From assembly GCA_947495915.1 (NCBI GenBank), contig CANMAW010000005.1, positions 1-64,000 on the forward strand: a DNA stretch of 64,000 nucleotides. Reading direction: 5' to 3'. Origin of the DNA: Maribacter algarum (ex Lu et al. 2025) (nom. illeg.). Its GTDB lineage: Bacteria > Bacteroidota > Bacteroidia > Flavobacteriales > Flavobacteriaceae. Position numbers and translations under genes: made by a program. A model generated the notes under the pieces. The model ran no database searches. It had not been told where the DNA came from and saw nothing but the letters and a program-made list of their open reading frames with translations. Below, one piece after another: positions 48,213 through 58,490 of this stretch (position 1 is the stretch's first letter; the number at the start of each line of letters is the position of its first letter).

Positions 48213-48512
48213 TTGGAAGGAAAAATTAAATATCAGTTCTCAGGGCAAATATGGAAAGATAATATCGAAGGTGGTTGGCATTTTATAACGATACCTAAAG
48301 CCTTTTCAAAAGAAATCAGAGAAACTCTGCAATGGCAAGAAGAAGGCTGGGGAAGAATGAAAGCTTCTATTATTATAAATAATATAAGCTGGAAAACTTC
48401 AATTTGGTTTGACACTAAAATAAATTGCTACATTTTACCAGTTAAGGCTGAAATCAGAAAAAAAGCAGCGATCAAAAAAGACCAAAAACTTCAAGTTACC
48501 CTATTGGTGTAA
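48213..48512 (+). CDS. DUF1905-family protein
   Basis: ORF (TTG start); GGWHFITIPKAFSKEIRE...GWGRMKASIIINNISWKTSIWFD. Confidence 0.85.
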   Translation: MEGKIKYQFSGQIWKDNIEGGWHFITIPKAFSKEIRETLQWQEEGWGRMKASIIINNISWKTSIWFDTKINCYILPVKAEIRKKAAIKKDQKLQVTLLV

Positions 48513-48534
48513 CAACGTCAATTCAAAAACAACC

Positions 48535-48888
48535 ATGATAAAAACAGTTTTATTAATTCTCTTAGGATTATTTTTTGTGCTCAATGGTATTAATCATCTC
48601 ATTAACACCCATATCTATGAAGAATACTCTTTAAAGAGAGGACTCATTTCACCCCGTCTAATGGTTCAACTAAGTAGTGTTGTTCTTATTTTCGGAGGAA
48701 TAACGCTAATGTTTAACTATTTAATATGCTACGGGGTAATCGCGCTTTCAATTTTTCTTGTAATAGCATCTTTTAGTATTCATCAATTCTGGAACGAAAA
48801 AGATAATCAATCTAAATTATTAGAAAGTATGCATTTCGCTAAAAACATGGCCATACTAACAGAACTTATTTATATTGCTTTTTCATAA
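48535..48888 (+). CDS. DoxX-like small membrane protein
   Basis: ORF; FFVLNGINHLINTHIYEEYSLKRGLISPRLMVQLSSVVLIFGG. Confidence 0.7.
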   Translation: MIKTVLLILLGLFFVLNGINHLINTHIYEEYSLKRGLISPRLMVQLSSVVLIFGGITLMFNYLICYGVIALSIFLVIASFSIHQFWNEKDNQSKLLESMHFAKNMAILTELIYIAFS

Positions 48889-48917
48889 AACTGAATTTAA
48901 AAATAGTTATAGAAAAA

Positions 48918-49484
48918 ATGCCCCAAGAGTTAGAAAACAATCTAATAGCAATAATTGAAAGTGATCAGTTCATGACTAATATTTTGGAAAATGTTAGAGA
49001 TTTAAACCTAAATGATTGTTGGATTGGAGCTGGTTTTGTCAGAAATAAAGTTTGGGATGTGTTACATCAAAAGACCAGAACCGAACTCAATGATATAGAT
49101 GTCATTCATTTTAACAATTCCGACCTGACTGAACAGAGCGATTTGCTAATTGAAAATCAATTGAAAACAGCTATTTCAAATATAAATTGGTCTGTTAAAA
49201 ACCAATCAAGAATGCACCTAAAAAATGAACATCAACCCTATAGCAATTGCGAAGACGCTATAGCTTATTGGCCAGAAACTGCTACTGCCATTGCTATTCG
49301 TCTGACTTTAGAAAATCAAATTGAATATATTGCCCCCTATGGGTTAGCTGACTTATTCAACCTTGTGGTAAAACCAACTCCAAATTTTAATTCTACAATA
49401 TATAAGAATAGAATAAATGATAAAAGATGGAAAGAGAAGTGGAAAAAACTAGACATACAATTAGCCAACAACGCTAATTTGTAA
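48918..49484 (+). CDS. Nucleotidyltransferase-like family protein
   Basis: ORF; NDCWIGAGFVRNKVWDVLH...NDIDVIHFN. Confidence 0.85.
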   Translation: MPQELENNLIAIIESDQFMTNILENVRDLNLNDCWIGAGFVRNKVWDVLHQKTRTELNDIDVIHFNNSDLTEQSDLLIENQLKTAISNINWSVKNQSRMHLKNEHQPYSNCEDAIAYWPETATAIAIRLTLENQIEYIAPYGLADLFNLVVKPTPNFNSTIYKNRINDKRWKEKWKKLDIQLANNANL

Positions 49485-49569
49485 TGAGAATTCTTATCTT
49501 TTTACCAAAACAAGCATTTTTCACATGCCTTAACTGGACTTTTGAATTTTGTCGGATAAAAAAGAAATT

Positions 49570-50157
49570 ATGAGTTCTTCTCGTTTACAGCAACTTCTAA
49601 ATTATTTTGAGGATTATTGGGCAGTTGAAGAGTCAACTGTAAAGTTACTTGGTACATGTGTATTAGAAAGAAAGCTTAAAAGAAAAGAAAGTATCTTAGG
49701 TGAAGGGCAACTTTGTAACCATCTTACTTTTGTTGTTCAGGGAATTTTAAAAACTTTTCATACCGACAAAAATGGAAACCAACACAATCTTCAATTTACC
49801 TCTGAAAACAAATGGGTTACCGACTTTGGTAGTTTATACAATAATAAACCTACAGAACTTTGTATTACAGCATTAGAACCTTCCATTGTGCTACAAATAA
49901 AGAAAGAAGATCTTTTTAATCTATATGACAATTCTCCGATGTTTGATCGTAATATGAGAATTATTACAGAAAATGCATTTATAGAACAACAAGAAAGAGT
50001 GCTACAACATATCAGCGCTACTGCTTATGAGCGATACCTATACTTTCTAAATAAATACCCTAACTTATCAAACCGTATTTCCAATATACAGATAGCTTCA
50101 TATATTGGGGTAACTCCTGAGTTTTTAAGCACTATAAGAAAAAAAGCAACGGCCTAA
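49570..50157 (+). CDS. Crp/Fnr-family transcriptional regulator
   Basis: ORF; NIQIASYIGVTPEFLSTIRKKA; ATG at 49570 preferred over TTG at 49549. Confidence 0.9.
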   Translation: MSSSRLQQLLNYFEDYWAVEESTVKLLGTCVLERKLKRKESILGEGQLCNHLTFVVQGILKTFHTDKNGNQHNLQFTSENKWVTDFGSLYNNKPTELCITALEPSIVLQIKKEDLFNLYDNSPMFDRNMRIITENAFIEQQERVLQHISATAYERYLYFLNKYPNLSNRISNIQIASYIGVTPEFLSTIRKKATA

Positions 50158-50244
50158 AGTTAATTTTCTTAAACTATCTTATGGTTCTGTACAAAAATAT
50201 CAAAGTAGTTTTGCTATTCACAATTAATACAAAACCACCTAAAA

Positions 50245-50550
50245 ATGATAGTAGAAATCACCACTTACAAAGCAGCTGAAAATGTAACTCATGAAGAGCT
50301 TTTGATAGCTTCAAAAGCTTTTAACAACGATTATTGCTCTAAATGTAAGGGTTTAATTAGTAGACAATTTTTGAAAACAGAAGATGGCTATATGGATATT
50401 TTTGTATGGAAAAGTAAAGCAGCTGTTGAAGAGGTTCAAAAAACGTTTATGCAAAACAAAGACGCTATGACCTTTGCCAGTTTAACAGACCCAAATAGTT
50501 TATCAATGCACAATTACGAGGTATTAGAAGCTACTAGCTTTAATAATTAA
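50245..50550 (+). CDS. Small alpha/beta-barrel-like hypothetical protein
   Basis: ORF; SRQFLKTEDGYMDIFVWKSKAAVEEVQ. Confidence 0.55.
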   Translation: MIVEITTYKAAENVTHEELLIASKAFNNDYCSKCKGLISRQFLKTEDGYMDIFVWKSKAAVEEVQKTFMQNKDAMTFASLTDPNSLSMHNYEVLEATSFNN

Positions 50551-50617
50551 TAGGATAATCAAAATGTCACGTTTTTATATTTTTAATTGTCATGTTAGAA
50601 GTGCTTAAAAATAAGAT

Positions 50618-51448
50618 TTGAAAAATTATCACGAAATACTGTTTCCATACGCTTATAATATACTGGGGTCTTCTGAAGATGCTAAAGATACCATTCAAGA
50701 TATTTTAGTAAAATATTTAGTAATTGACAAAAAGCATATTAAAAATGAAGTAGGTTATTTAATCAAGTCCGTAATCAATCAATCTATTAATTTGAAAAAT
50801 AGAAAAAAGAAAACAACGAATACCAATGTATGGCTACCTGAACCTATTTCAACTGAAACCGCAGATCATATAATTCATCAGAATGAAATATTATCTTATT
50901 CTATACTCACGCTTCTAGAAAAGTTAACCGCAAAAGAACGTGCGGTATTTATACTAAAAGAAGCTTTCGACTATTCACACAAAGAAATTGCTGAGACCAT
51001 TGATTTTACCATTGAAAATTCAAGAAAAATATTGAGTAGATCAAAAAGCAAACTGAATAAACACAAGACCAAAAACCACAAAATTCAGAAAAACGAAACC
51101 CAAAATTTGCAACGGTATATTGTAGCCATGCAAAAAGGAGACCTTGCAGCCTTAGAAAGGCTATTATCTAAAGATATTGTATTGGCTGCCGATGGTGGAA
51201 AAGACATTAAAGTTGTTAGAGAACTAACTACCGGAATAACTGACACTTCAAAACTATTGTTATACGTATACCGCGCATTTTTATCTGGATTAGAGATAAA
51301 ATACAGCGTCATAAATCATCAAGCAGCCCTATTATTTTTTAAAAATGAAATATTACATAATTGCCAAGTTTTTGAGTTCAACAAAACTAAAATAACAGGT
51401 ATCTTTTCTATAGTTGATGCCAATAAACTAAAATCTCTTTCATTGTAA
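50618..51448 (+). CDS. SigJ-like sigma factor with C-terminal NTF2-like domain
   Basis: ORF (TTG start); ILGSSEDAKDTIQDI, LTAKERAVFILKEAFDYSHKEIAETIDFTIENSRKILSRSKSKL, then NTF2-like region. Confidence 0.88.
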   Translation: MKNYHEILFPYAYNILGSSEDAKDTIQDILVKYLVIDKKHIKNEVGYLIKSVINQSINLKNRKKKTTNTNVWLPEPISTETADHIIHQNEILSYSILTLLEKLTAKERAVFILKEAFDYSHKEIAETIDFTIENSRKILSRSKSKLNKHKTKNHKIQKNETQNLQRYIVAMQKGDLAALERLLSKDIVLAADGGKDIKVVRELTTGITDTSKLLLYVYRAFLSGLEIKYSVINHQAALLFFKNEILHNCQVFEFNKTKITGIFSIVDANKLKSLSL

Positions 51449-51505
51449 ACCTGTCACGTTTTCACCTTATAATTTGTCAATCTATTGAATATAAACAATC
51501 AATAG

Positions 51506-52123
51506 ATGAAAAAATTATTACGAATAGATGCCAGCTTAAGAAAAGAAGGTTCGCACTCAAGACAATTAGCTGATTATTTTGAAAAGAATTGGTTAAAAGC
51601 CTATCCTACAGGAAAAGTGATTTATAAAGACTTAACCAATACTGAAATACCTCACTTGCAGAATGAAACAGTAGAAGCATTCCATATTCCTCTGAAAGAG
51701 CAGAACAAGATTAATAGACAAGCTACAAGGTTATCTGACAAACTTATTTCGGAACTAAAATCTGCAGACTATGTACTCATTAGTAGTCCTTTGTATAATT
51801 TAAATATCCCATCCACTTTAAAATCGTACTTAGATCACATCGTTAGATCTGATCATACATTTAGAGTAAATAAAGATGGTAGTTATCAAGGTTTACTCAA
51901 AAACACTAAAGCATATGTAATAACAACTAAAGGCGAAACCTATAAAGGTACAGCAATGGCTTCGTTAGATTTTCAAGAGCCATATCTTAAAACAATTTTC
52001 GGTTTTATCAATTTAGAGCTTAAAGCTATTTTTTCTCTTGAAGGAACAGCTTATCCGGAGCTTCTAGCAAAGAATAATAAAATACAACAGGAAAAGATTT
52101 TAATGAACTTACAAAATATTTAA
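51506..52123 (+). CDS. FMN-dependent NADH-azoreductase-like protein
   Basis: ORF; RIDASLRKEGSHSRQLADYF, SPLYNLNIPSTLKSYLDHIVR. Confidence 0.92.
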   Translation: MKKLLRIDASLRKEGSHSRQLADYFEKNWLKAYPTGKVIYKDLTNTEIPHLQNETVEAFHIPLKEQNKINRQATRLSDKLISELKSADYVLISSPLYNLNIPSTLKSYLDHIVRSDHTFRVNKDGSYQGLLKNTKAYVITTKGETYKGTAMASLDFQEPYLKTIFGFINLELKAIFSLEGTAYPELLAKNNKIQQEKILMNLQNI

Positions 52124-52126
52124 TCC

Positions 52127-52633
52127 ATGAAACCAGATTATTTTAATGACAAGCTTGAAAATAAAGCTTCTATTATACAGCCCAATGAAGGTGAAAAATT
52201 AGAGTTAAGTACCATTGCAATAACATTTAAAGTAACTAGTGAAATGTCTAATGACCAATTAGGTGTTTATGAAATTACGCTTCCGCCAATGGCAATTGGA
52301 GCAAAATTGCATTACCATAGATTTATGGACGAAACTTTTATTGTAAACCAAGGAGAGTTAACCATACAAGTTGGCAAAGAAGAATACAAAGCCAAACCAG
52401 GTACTGTTGCTTACGTTCCAAGATTTACAGCCCACGGATTTAAAAATGACACGGATAAAACCGTAAAACTGACCTTGATTTTTAATCCATCTCAAAAACG
52501 AGAAGGTTTTTTTAAAGGTTTATATGAAACCTTAATTGAAGTACCAATTGACCCCGAAAAATATTTAAAACTATACAATAAATATGATAGTTTTCCTGTA
52601 GATACTTCTAATATGATACCACTAAGGAATTAA
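52127..52633 (+). CDS. Cupin-domain protein
   Basis: ORF; MAIGAKLHYHRFMDETFIVNQGELTIQVGKEEYKAKPGTVAYVPRFTAHGFKN. Confidence 0.93.
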   Translation: MKPDYFNDKLENKASIIQPNEGEKLELSTIAITFKVTSEMSNDQLGVYEITLPPMAIGAKLHYHRFMDETFIVNQGELTIQVGKEEYKAKPGTVAYVPRFTAHGFKNDTDKTVKLTLIFNPSQKREGFFKGLYETLIEVPIDPEKYLKLYNKYDSFPVDTSNMIPLRN

Positions 52634-52696
52634 TTTCTAAAAATGAAAGCAGCTTTAACTGGCGACTAAAGTTGCTTTTTCTATTTTAGTTGTTAA

Positions 52697-53443
52697 TTGG
52701 AATATAAAGAATACATACCATCTATTAAATTGAATTCAATTGTTGATACAATTTGGCTAGCCACAAATTTTAATCAAGAAATTGAATCAAGAATAATTCC
52801 TGATGGTCATATCGACGTTATTTTTGAGCTTGATAAGGAAACTTACAATTATTCAAAGAATGAAATTAGAGTTTCAGGAATGATGACCACTTATAAAAAA
52901 GTAACCTCAAAAAAAAATTCACAAACCATAGGAGTACGTTTTAAAGCTGGTCAATTTAATACAATTTCAAACATTCCTGTATCAGAGTTAAAGAATGAAA
53001 CATTGAGTGCTTCAGATATCTTTCCACACATCAGTTATTCTATTTTAGACAAGCTCGTTGAATGTGAAAATCAATTTGAAAAAATAGCGCTTGTCAATGA
53101 TTTTATAACAAATATTATTCAATGGAATAAGGTAAACAAAAACAAGTTAGAACTATCTGTTTGTAAGTCTATTGAAACTAATTTTCAAGATATTGACCTT
53201 GCTAAAATTGCAAAAGAACATTTTATAAGTTTAAGGCAGTTAGAAAGACGTTTTAAAGCCATAGTGGGTGTTACCATGAAAGAATATCATGCTATAACCC
53301 GATTTAAAAATACAATTGATTGTATGGCTACAAACCCAAAAACTAGTTTACTACATGTTGCTTTTGATAATGGTTATTTTGACCATTCTCACTTGACTAA
53401 AGAGGTTTATAAAATGACAGGATTGAACCCCTCTGAAATTTAA
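52697..53443 (+). CDS. AraC-family transcriptional regulator (DUF6597-like N-terminus)
   Basis: ORF (TTG start); RIIPDGHIDVIFEL, ISLRQLERRFKAIVGVTMKEYHAITRFKNTI. Confidence 0.93.
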   Translation: MEYKEYIPSIKLNSIVDTIWLATNFNQEIESRIIPDGHIDVIFELDKETYNYSKNEIRVSGMMTTYKKVTSKKNSQTIGVRFKAGQFNTISNIPVSELKNETLSASDIFPHISYSILDKLVECENQFEKIALVNDFITNIIQWNKVNKNKLELSVCKSIETNFQDIDLAKIAKEHFISLRQLERRFKAIVGVTMKEYHAITRFKNTIDCMATNPKTSLLHVAFDNGYFDHSHLTKEVYKMTGLNPSEI

Positions 53444-53489
53444 TATTGTCGCTTTTTTACAAAGCACTTCACTTTTTCATCTTTTACAT

Positions 53490-53969
53490 TTGTCATTAAA
53501 AACAACCATGAACTATTACTTATTGATAGTCTGTCTTAGTATTTCTATTTCTGTAAATTCTCAAATTAAAAACCACAATATGACAACATTAAAATCGCTT
53601 ACCCCAAACATAATGGTTAAAAGTGTTAATAAAACACTTGACTATTATACCCATAAATTAGGCTTTAAAATTATAGATACAAACCCTGAACAAGGAGAAT
53701 ATGAATGGGGTTATGTAATGTTAGACCAGGTAGGGTTAATGTTTCAAGAAGAGAATTCTCTAAAAAACGAATACAAAGAACTAGAGTCAATGACTGTTGG
53801 TGCGGCATTAACCTTATATATTAGAGTAAAAAATATACACCATTATTATAATCAAATATCAAAAAAGGTAACCGTAGTGAAACCAATAAACAAAACCTTC
53901 TACGGCACTCATGAATTTGCAATTATAGATAATAACGGTATTATCTTAACTTTTTCAGAAACCCATTAA
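53490..53969 (+). CDS. VOC-family protein with signal peptide-like N-terminus
   Basis: ORF; MVKSVNKTLDYYTHKLGFKIIDTNPEQGEYEWGYVMLD. Confidence 0.88.
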   Translation: MSLKTTMNYYLLIVCLSISISVNSQIKNHNMTTLKSLTPNIMVKSVNKTLDYYTHKLGFKIIDTNPEQGEYEWGYVMLDQVGLMFQEENSLKNEYKELESMTVGAALTLYIRVKNIHHYYNQISKKVTVVKPINKTFYGTHEFAIIDNNGIILTFSETH

Positions 53970-53982
53970 AAAACAGTTTTAT

Positions 53983-54645
53983 TTGGATTTTGAAATTATA
54001 GCCAAACAACTGGCCAACCCATCAGGTGAATTTGGAATCGATGTTGCAAAAGGTATGAATACGATGAACCGTTTCATAAGTAAATCAACTTATGATTTGT
54101 TGCATATAAAAAATAGAGATGCGGTTTTAGAAATCGGACTAGGTAACGGAAAATTCATTGATTATATAATCGCTCAGGCAAATCAAATATCATATACCGG
54201 CATTGATATCTCTGAAACCATGATAGCCGAAGCAAAAAGAATAAATCAGAACTTAATTAATAGAAAAGCCATCGATCTATTTCATGCTGACATCGAGAAA
54301 ATTCCTGTCTGGGATGAAACTTTTCATAAGGTTTGCACAGTGAACACTATTTACTTTTGGAAAAACCCAGTAAAGGCTTTAAAAGAAATTTATAGAGTAT
54401 TAAAACCTAATGGAATATTAATTGTATCATTTAGACCATATATTGAAGGGCAAACACTAGACTTTAGTAATTATGGTTTTAAAGAATACCGATCTGAAGA
54501 TTTTAACTTGGTAATTCAAGAAACAAGTTTTAAATTAATTGAAATAATTAATAAAAAAGAACCTGAAGTTTTGTTCAACGGGCAAACTCATCATTTAACA
54601 TCTCAATATTTTATAATAAAAAAACTACCCCTAAATTGGTATTAA
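53983..54645 (+). CDS. Class I SAM-dependent methyltransferase
   Basis: ORF (TTG start); VLEIGLGNGKFIDYIIAQANQISYTGIDIS. Confidence 0.93.
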   Translation: MDFEIIAKQLANPSGEFGIDVAKGMNTMNRFISKSTYDLLHIKNRDAVLEIGLGNGKFIDYIIAQANQISYTGIDISETMIAEAKRINQNLINRKAIDLFHADIEKIPVWDETFHKVCTVNTIYFWKNPVKALKEIYRVLKPNGILIVSFRPYIEGQTLDFSNYGFKEYRSEDFNLVIQETSFKLIEIINKKEPEVLFNGQTHHLTSQYFIIKKLPLNWY

Positions 54646-54740
54646 AGTACTAACGAATTGAATTACTATTGAATTGGCACCTTTTTAGCAAACTAAAGTT
54701 ATTTCCTGATACGAATTAAAGCCACATAATTGACTTAACG

Positions 54741-55796
54741 ATGAACAAAATAGCAATATTATATCAAGCACAATTACCACCAGCAAAAGATGGAATTCAA
54801 AAGCCTATGAAACCCGGAGGATATTCTGATAGTGGTGCCGATATTGCATTTGAATTATTAAAAAATAATATTGAATTAGCAACCCCTGTAGAAAATCCGA
54901 ATCAAGCAATTGATAAAGATTGGGTTTTTCCTGACACCCGAAATGGAATTGAAGCGGCATTAAATAAGGGGGTCAAAATATTTTGGTTGAATACCATTTT
55001 ATACCAAAATCACGAGATTGAAAATTTTATAAATAATGATTTAGAATTTATAGGGCAATCACCGCAATTGGTTGATCTTTTTGATGATAAAATGTACACC
55101 AACAATTTGTTGAACAATAATCAAATTCCAATTCCAAAAAATGAGTTAATCACAAAAGAGAATTACCGTCAATTGTCGATAACATTAGATTTTCCATTGG
55201 TTTTAAAGCCCCTTAGAGGCCGAGGAAGCCAAGGGGTTACTAAAATTACCAATCGAAATGAATTTATAGAAAATCTAGACCAATTGTTTTCAGAAGGCAC
55301 ATACGGCAACGCTGCTTACGTAGAACACTATTTAGACGGACAAGAAATTACAATTACAGTAATGCCTAAAGGTAATTACTCGATAAATAATAGTCAAAAG
55401 TTCTTCAGTGAACCTTGGTGTTTACCTGCTGTTAAAAGGTTTAATCACCATAACGGCATTGCACCTTACAATGGCACAGTTGCAGTCATCGAAAACAGTG
55501 AAGTTTTAAGTGATGAAGAACTTCAGTCAACTGAAATTCAAGAAGTATATAAAAATTGTATCAAATCTGCTCAATTAATAGGAATAAAAGCTCCTATCAG
55601 AATAGATTGCCGGGCCAATGAGCAAGGAAAATATTTTCTATTTGACCTAAATATGAAACCAAACATGACCGGCCCTTCAAGAACTCATAGAAAAAACCAA
55701 GATAGTTTGACCTTACTTTCTGCCAGAAAAATTGGGTGGAATTATTTTGATCTATTGAACAATATTATGAATCAAAAATGGAAAGCTAACAGCTGA
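54741..55796 (+). CDS. ATP-grasp-family protein (D-Ala-D-Ala ligase-like)
   Basis: ORF; FPLVLKPLRGRGSQGVTKI, GQEITITVMPKG, FLFDLNMKPNMTGPSR. Confidence 0.88.
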   Translation: MNKIAILYQAQLPPAKDGIQKPMKPGGYSDSGADIAFELLKNNIELATPVENPNQAIDKDWVFPDTRNGIEAALNKGVKIFWLNTILYQNHEIENFINNDLEFIGQSPQLVDLFDDKMYTNNLLNNNQIPIPKNELITKENYRQLSITLDFPLVLKPLRGRGSQGVTKITNRNEFIENLDQLFSEGTYGNAAYVEHYLDGQEITITVMPKGNYSINNSQKFFSEPWCLPAVKRFNHHNGIAPYNGTVAVIENSEVLSDEELQSTEIQEVYKNCIKSAQLIGIKAPIRIDCRANEQGKYFLFDLNMKPNMTGPSRTHRKNQDSLTLLSARKIGWNYFDLLNNIMNQKWKANS

Positions 55797-56119
55797 TAAT
55801 GTATTGCTGATTATTTGCTTCACTATTATTAATAATTTTTAAAAACAAACCAGTCATACCTTAGTTAAATATTTTTTTTATTAAAAGCTATATAGCATTC
55901 CCCTTTGATACAAAAGCACAATAATAAGAATACAAAGACTATGTTTATTAAATAATTTAAGACATAAACACCAAAGTTGATGTATATTTAATTGGGTGGT
56001 AAGTACTTGGTCTTCAATTTTTTTGAGTTTTTAATTTAAGTAAACTCTAAAGTTTTTGCTCAGGCAATCTAGAAATCCACTACATTTTTGAATACCAAAT
56101 CAATTCAAAACCGATAATT

Positions 56120-56506
56120 ATGAGTATGAAGGTTACAATCGAAAAAAACGATAAGGTTGCAAAGATGATATTTGCATCTATTTATCCACTATACCTAAAT
56201 AGATTGGAGAAAAATGGTAGAACAAAAGAAGAATTAGACCAAGTACTTACCTGGTTCACTGGTTATGATAAAGCTGCATTACAAACTCTAATTAATGAAA
56301 AGGCCACTTTTAAAACTTTTTTCCAGAATGCAAAAATACATGCCAATGCTCATCTGATTAAAGGAGTGGTTTGCGGATACCGTATTGAAGAAATAGAAGA
56401 TGAATTTGAAGTGTATAAACAATGTAGACAAATGGAAAAGCTAATTGATGAGTTGGCAAAAGGTCGTAAAATGGAAAAAATTCTACGTAAGAGTAAAAGC
56501 TCTTAA
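56120..56506 (+). CDS. DUF2200-family protein
   Basis: ORF; YPLYLNRLEKNGRTKEELDQVLTWFTGYD...FQNAKIHANAHLIKGVVCGYRIEEI. Confidence 0.88.
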   Translation: MSMKVTIEKNDKVAKMIFASIYPLYLNRLEKNGRTKEELDQVLTWFTGYDKAALQTLINEKATFKTFFQNAKIHANAHLIKGVVCGYRIEEIEDEFEVYKQCRQMEKLIDELAKGRKMEKILRKSKSS

Positions 56507-56566
56507 CAACTTAATTTATAGATCTTTAACTACAGGAGTATTAAAAGCGTATCCTTATTCCTCAGT

Positions 56567-56977
56567 TTAAACTTTTGATAAAATCAAAAAGGTATTTGTA
56601 TCACTAAAATTCATTAATTCATCAAGTAAACCCTGTAATTTTACCTGATTTTGAACAACAACTTTTAAATGAATATTTTGGCTACCCGTTACCCGATGCG
56701 CTTCCTTTATTTCAGGAAAGTTGTTTATTTTTTTTAATATGTGCTTGAGTTGACCAGGAAAAACTTTTAATAAAATAAAGGCCTCTAAATCATTTCCAAG
56801 TTTTTTATTGTCAACTTGTATACTATACTTTTGAATAACCTCAAACTCTTCTAACTTTTGTACCCTCTCACGAACAGCAGATGGAGATAAATTTATTTTT
56901 CTTCCCAAATCGGCAAATGACAGACGTGAATTGTCATTCAAAATATCAAGCAATTGTCTATCTATATCATCAACCAT
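56567..56977 (-). CDS. Lrp/AsnC-family transcriptional regulator
   Basis: ORF; VDDIDRQLLDILNDNSRLSFADLGRKINLSPSAVRERVQKLEEFEVIQKY. Confidence 0.95.
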   Translation of the reverse strand: MVDDIDRQLLDILNDNSRLSFADLGRKINLSPSAVRERVQKLEEFEVIQKYSIQVDNKKLGNDLEAFILLKVFPGQLKHILKKINNFPEIKEAHRVTGSQNIHLKVVVQNQVKLQGLLDELMNFSDTNTFLILSKV

Positions 56978-57095
56978 TGATTCGACTAAATTATTTCATA
57001 AAAACACTTTTTCAATGGCAAATATAACTAATATCCATAGAATCCATTTTAAATTATCTTATCGGGAATATATCTTTGTATAAAATTCTAACCTG

Positions 57096-58025
57096 ATGAG
57101 TATACTTCTACTATTTGAAAATAAAGATGTTATTCCCTGGGAAAAAGCATTAAAAGATAAATTACCAAATGATACTATCGAAGTCTATCCTAATGTTAAG
57201 GACAATGCTGCGGTAACATTTGTAATTTGCTGGAAACCGCCTCGTAATGTTCTTTTAAAATTCCCCAATATTAAGGTTATTCAATCTGTGGGTGCTTCTA
57301 TTGACCATATAACTCAATCGCAGGTGCTACCGGAAGAAGTAACCATTACGCGAATTGTTGATGAGAAACTATCAAATGATATGTGGGAGTTTTTATTGGC
57401 TATCGTTTTAGGGGAGTTAAAAAATTTGAAAACCTATGAAGGTCAACAATCAGAAAAGCTATGGCAGCAACAAGAATACCAGTCTATAACCAACACCACC
57501 ATCTCAATTTTAGGTTTAGGAAAAATTGGTTCATATGTTGCTGAAAAGTTTGCTCAACTTGGTTTTATTGTAAAGGGCTGGAGTACCAGTGCTAAGCAAA
57601 TTGATCAGGTGCAAAGTTTTCACGGTCAGGCGGAGTTCGAATCCTTTTTAAGTGCTTCCGATTTTCTAATCAACATTTTACCCCTAACAAGGAGTACCGT
57701 TGATATTCTCAATAAAAATACATTGAAAAATCTACCTCAACATGCATTTCTTATCAATGTTGGTCGAGGCGAACATGTCGTTGATGAAGAGCTATTACAA
57801 CTACTTGATGATTCTAAGCTTGCTGGAGCATTTTTAGATGTCTTTAGAACAGAACCTTTACCCAAAGCACACAAGTTTTGGAATCATTCGAAAATACAAA
57901 TGACGCCACACGTGGCTAGTTTAACCAATGTAGCCTCTGCTACAAAGCAAATAGCAGAAAACTATAACCGGTTTTTGAACAATGAATCGCTTATCAATGA
58001 AGTATCAATAAAAAAAGGGTATTAA
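57096..58025 (+). CDS. D-isomer-specific 2-hydroxyacid dehydrogenase family (glyoxylate/hydroxypyruvate reductase-like)
   Basis: ORF; ISILGLGKIGSYVAEKFAQLGFIVKGWS, FLINVGRGEHVVDEELLQLLDDSKLAGAFLDVFRTEPLP. Confidence 0.93.
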   Translation: MSILLLFENKDVIPWEKALKDKLPNDTIEVYPNVKDNAAVTFVICWKPPRNVLLKFPNIKVIQSVGASIDHITQSQVLPEEVTITRIVDEKLSNDMWEFLLAIVLGELKNLKTYEGQQSEKLWQQQEYQSITNTTISILGLGKIGSYVAEKFAQLGFIVKGWSTSAKQIDQVQSFHGQAEFESFLSASDFLINILPLTRSTVDILNKNTLKNLPQHAFLINVGRGEHVVDEELLQLLDDSKLAGAFLDVFRTEPLPKAHKFWNHSKIQMTPHVASLTNVASATKQIAENYNRFLNNESLINEVSIKKGY

Positions 58026-58029
58026 AACT

Positions 58030-58443
58030 ATGGAGAGTAAATTTCATCTCGCTTTTAAAGTAAAAGATATTCAAAGTACAATTAAGTTTTATCATAGTAT
58101 ATTAGGATGTAAACTCGGCAGGCAAACTTCAGATTGGGTAGACTTTGATTTTTTCGGACATCAATTATCGGCACATGTTTCTACTGAAATTCCCACTTTA
58201 GATTATTGTGGAAAAGTAGACGGACTTGAAGTACCAATTCCGCATTTTGGGGCAATTTTAGATTATGATAGTTTCAATCAGGTAAAAAACAGGTTAGAAC
58301 GTTACGACATTGAATTTATAGTTTCTCCTCAAAAGAGATATGAAGGTAAAAAGGGCGCGCAACAAACCATGTTTATTTTAGACTACAGCAACAACCCCTT
58401 AGAATTTAAAACTTTTGAGAATAATCAAGAAGTTTTTAAATAA
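58030..58443 (+). CDS. VOC-family protein
   Basis: ORF; FHLAFKVKDIQSTIKFYHSILGCKLGRQTSDWVDFDFFGHQLS. Confidence 0.92.
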   Translation: MESKFHLAFKVKDIQSTIKFYHSILGCKLGRQTSDWVDFDFFGHQLSAHVSTEIPTLDYCGKVDGLEVPIPHFGAILDYDSFNQVKNRLERYDIEFIVSPQKRYEGKKGAQQTMFILDYSNNPLEFKTFENNQEVFK

Positions 58444-58490
58444 GCTATTTAAAATAAGAAGGTTATATTTATTAGACATCAACCGCTCCT

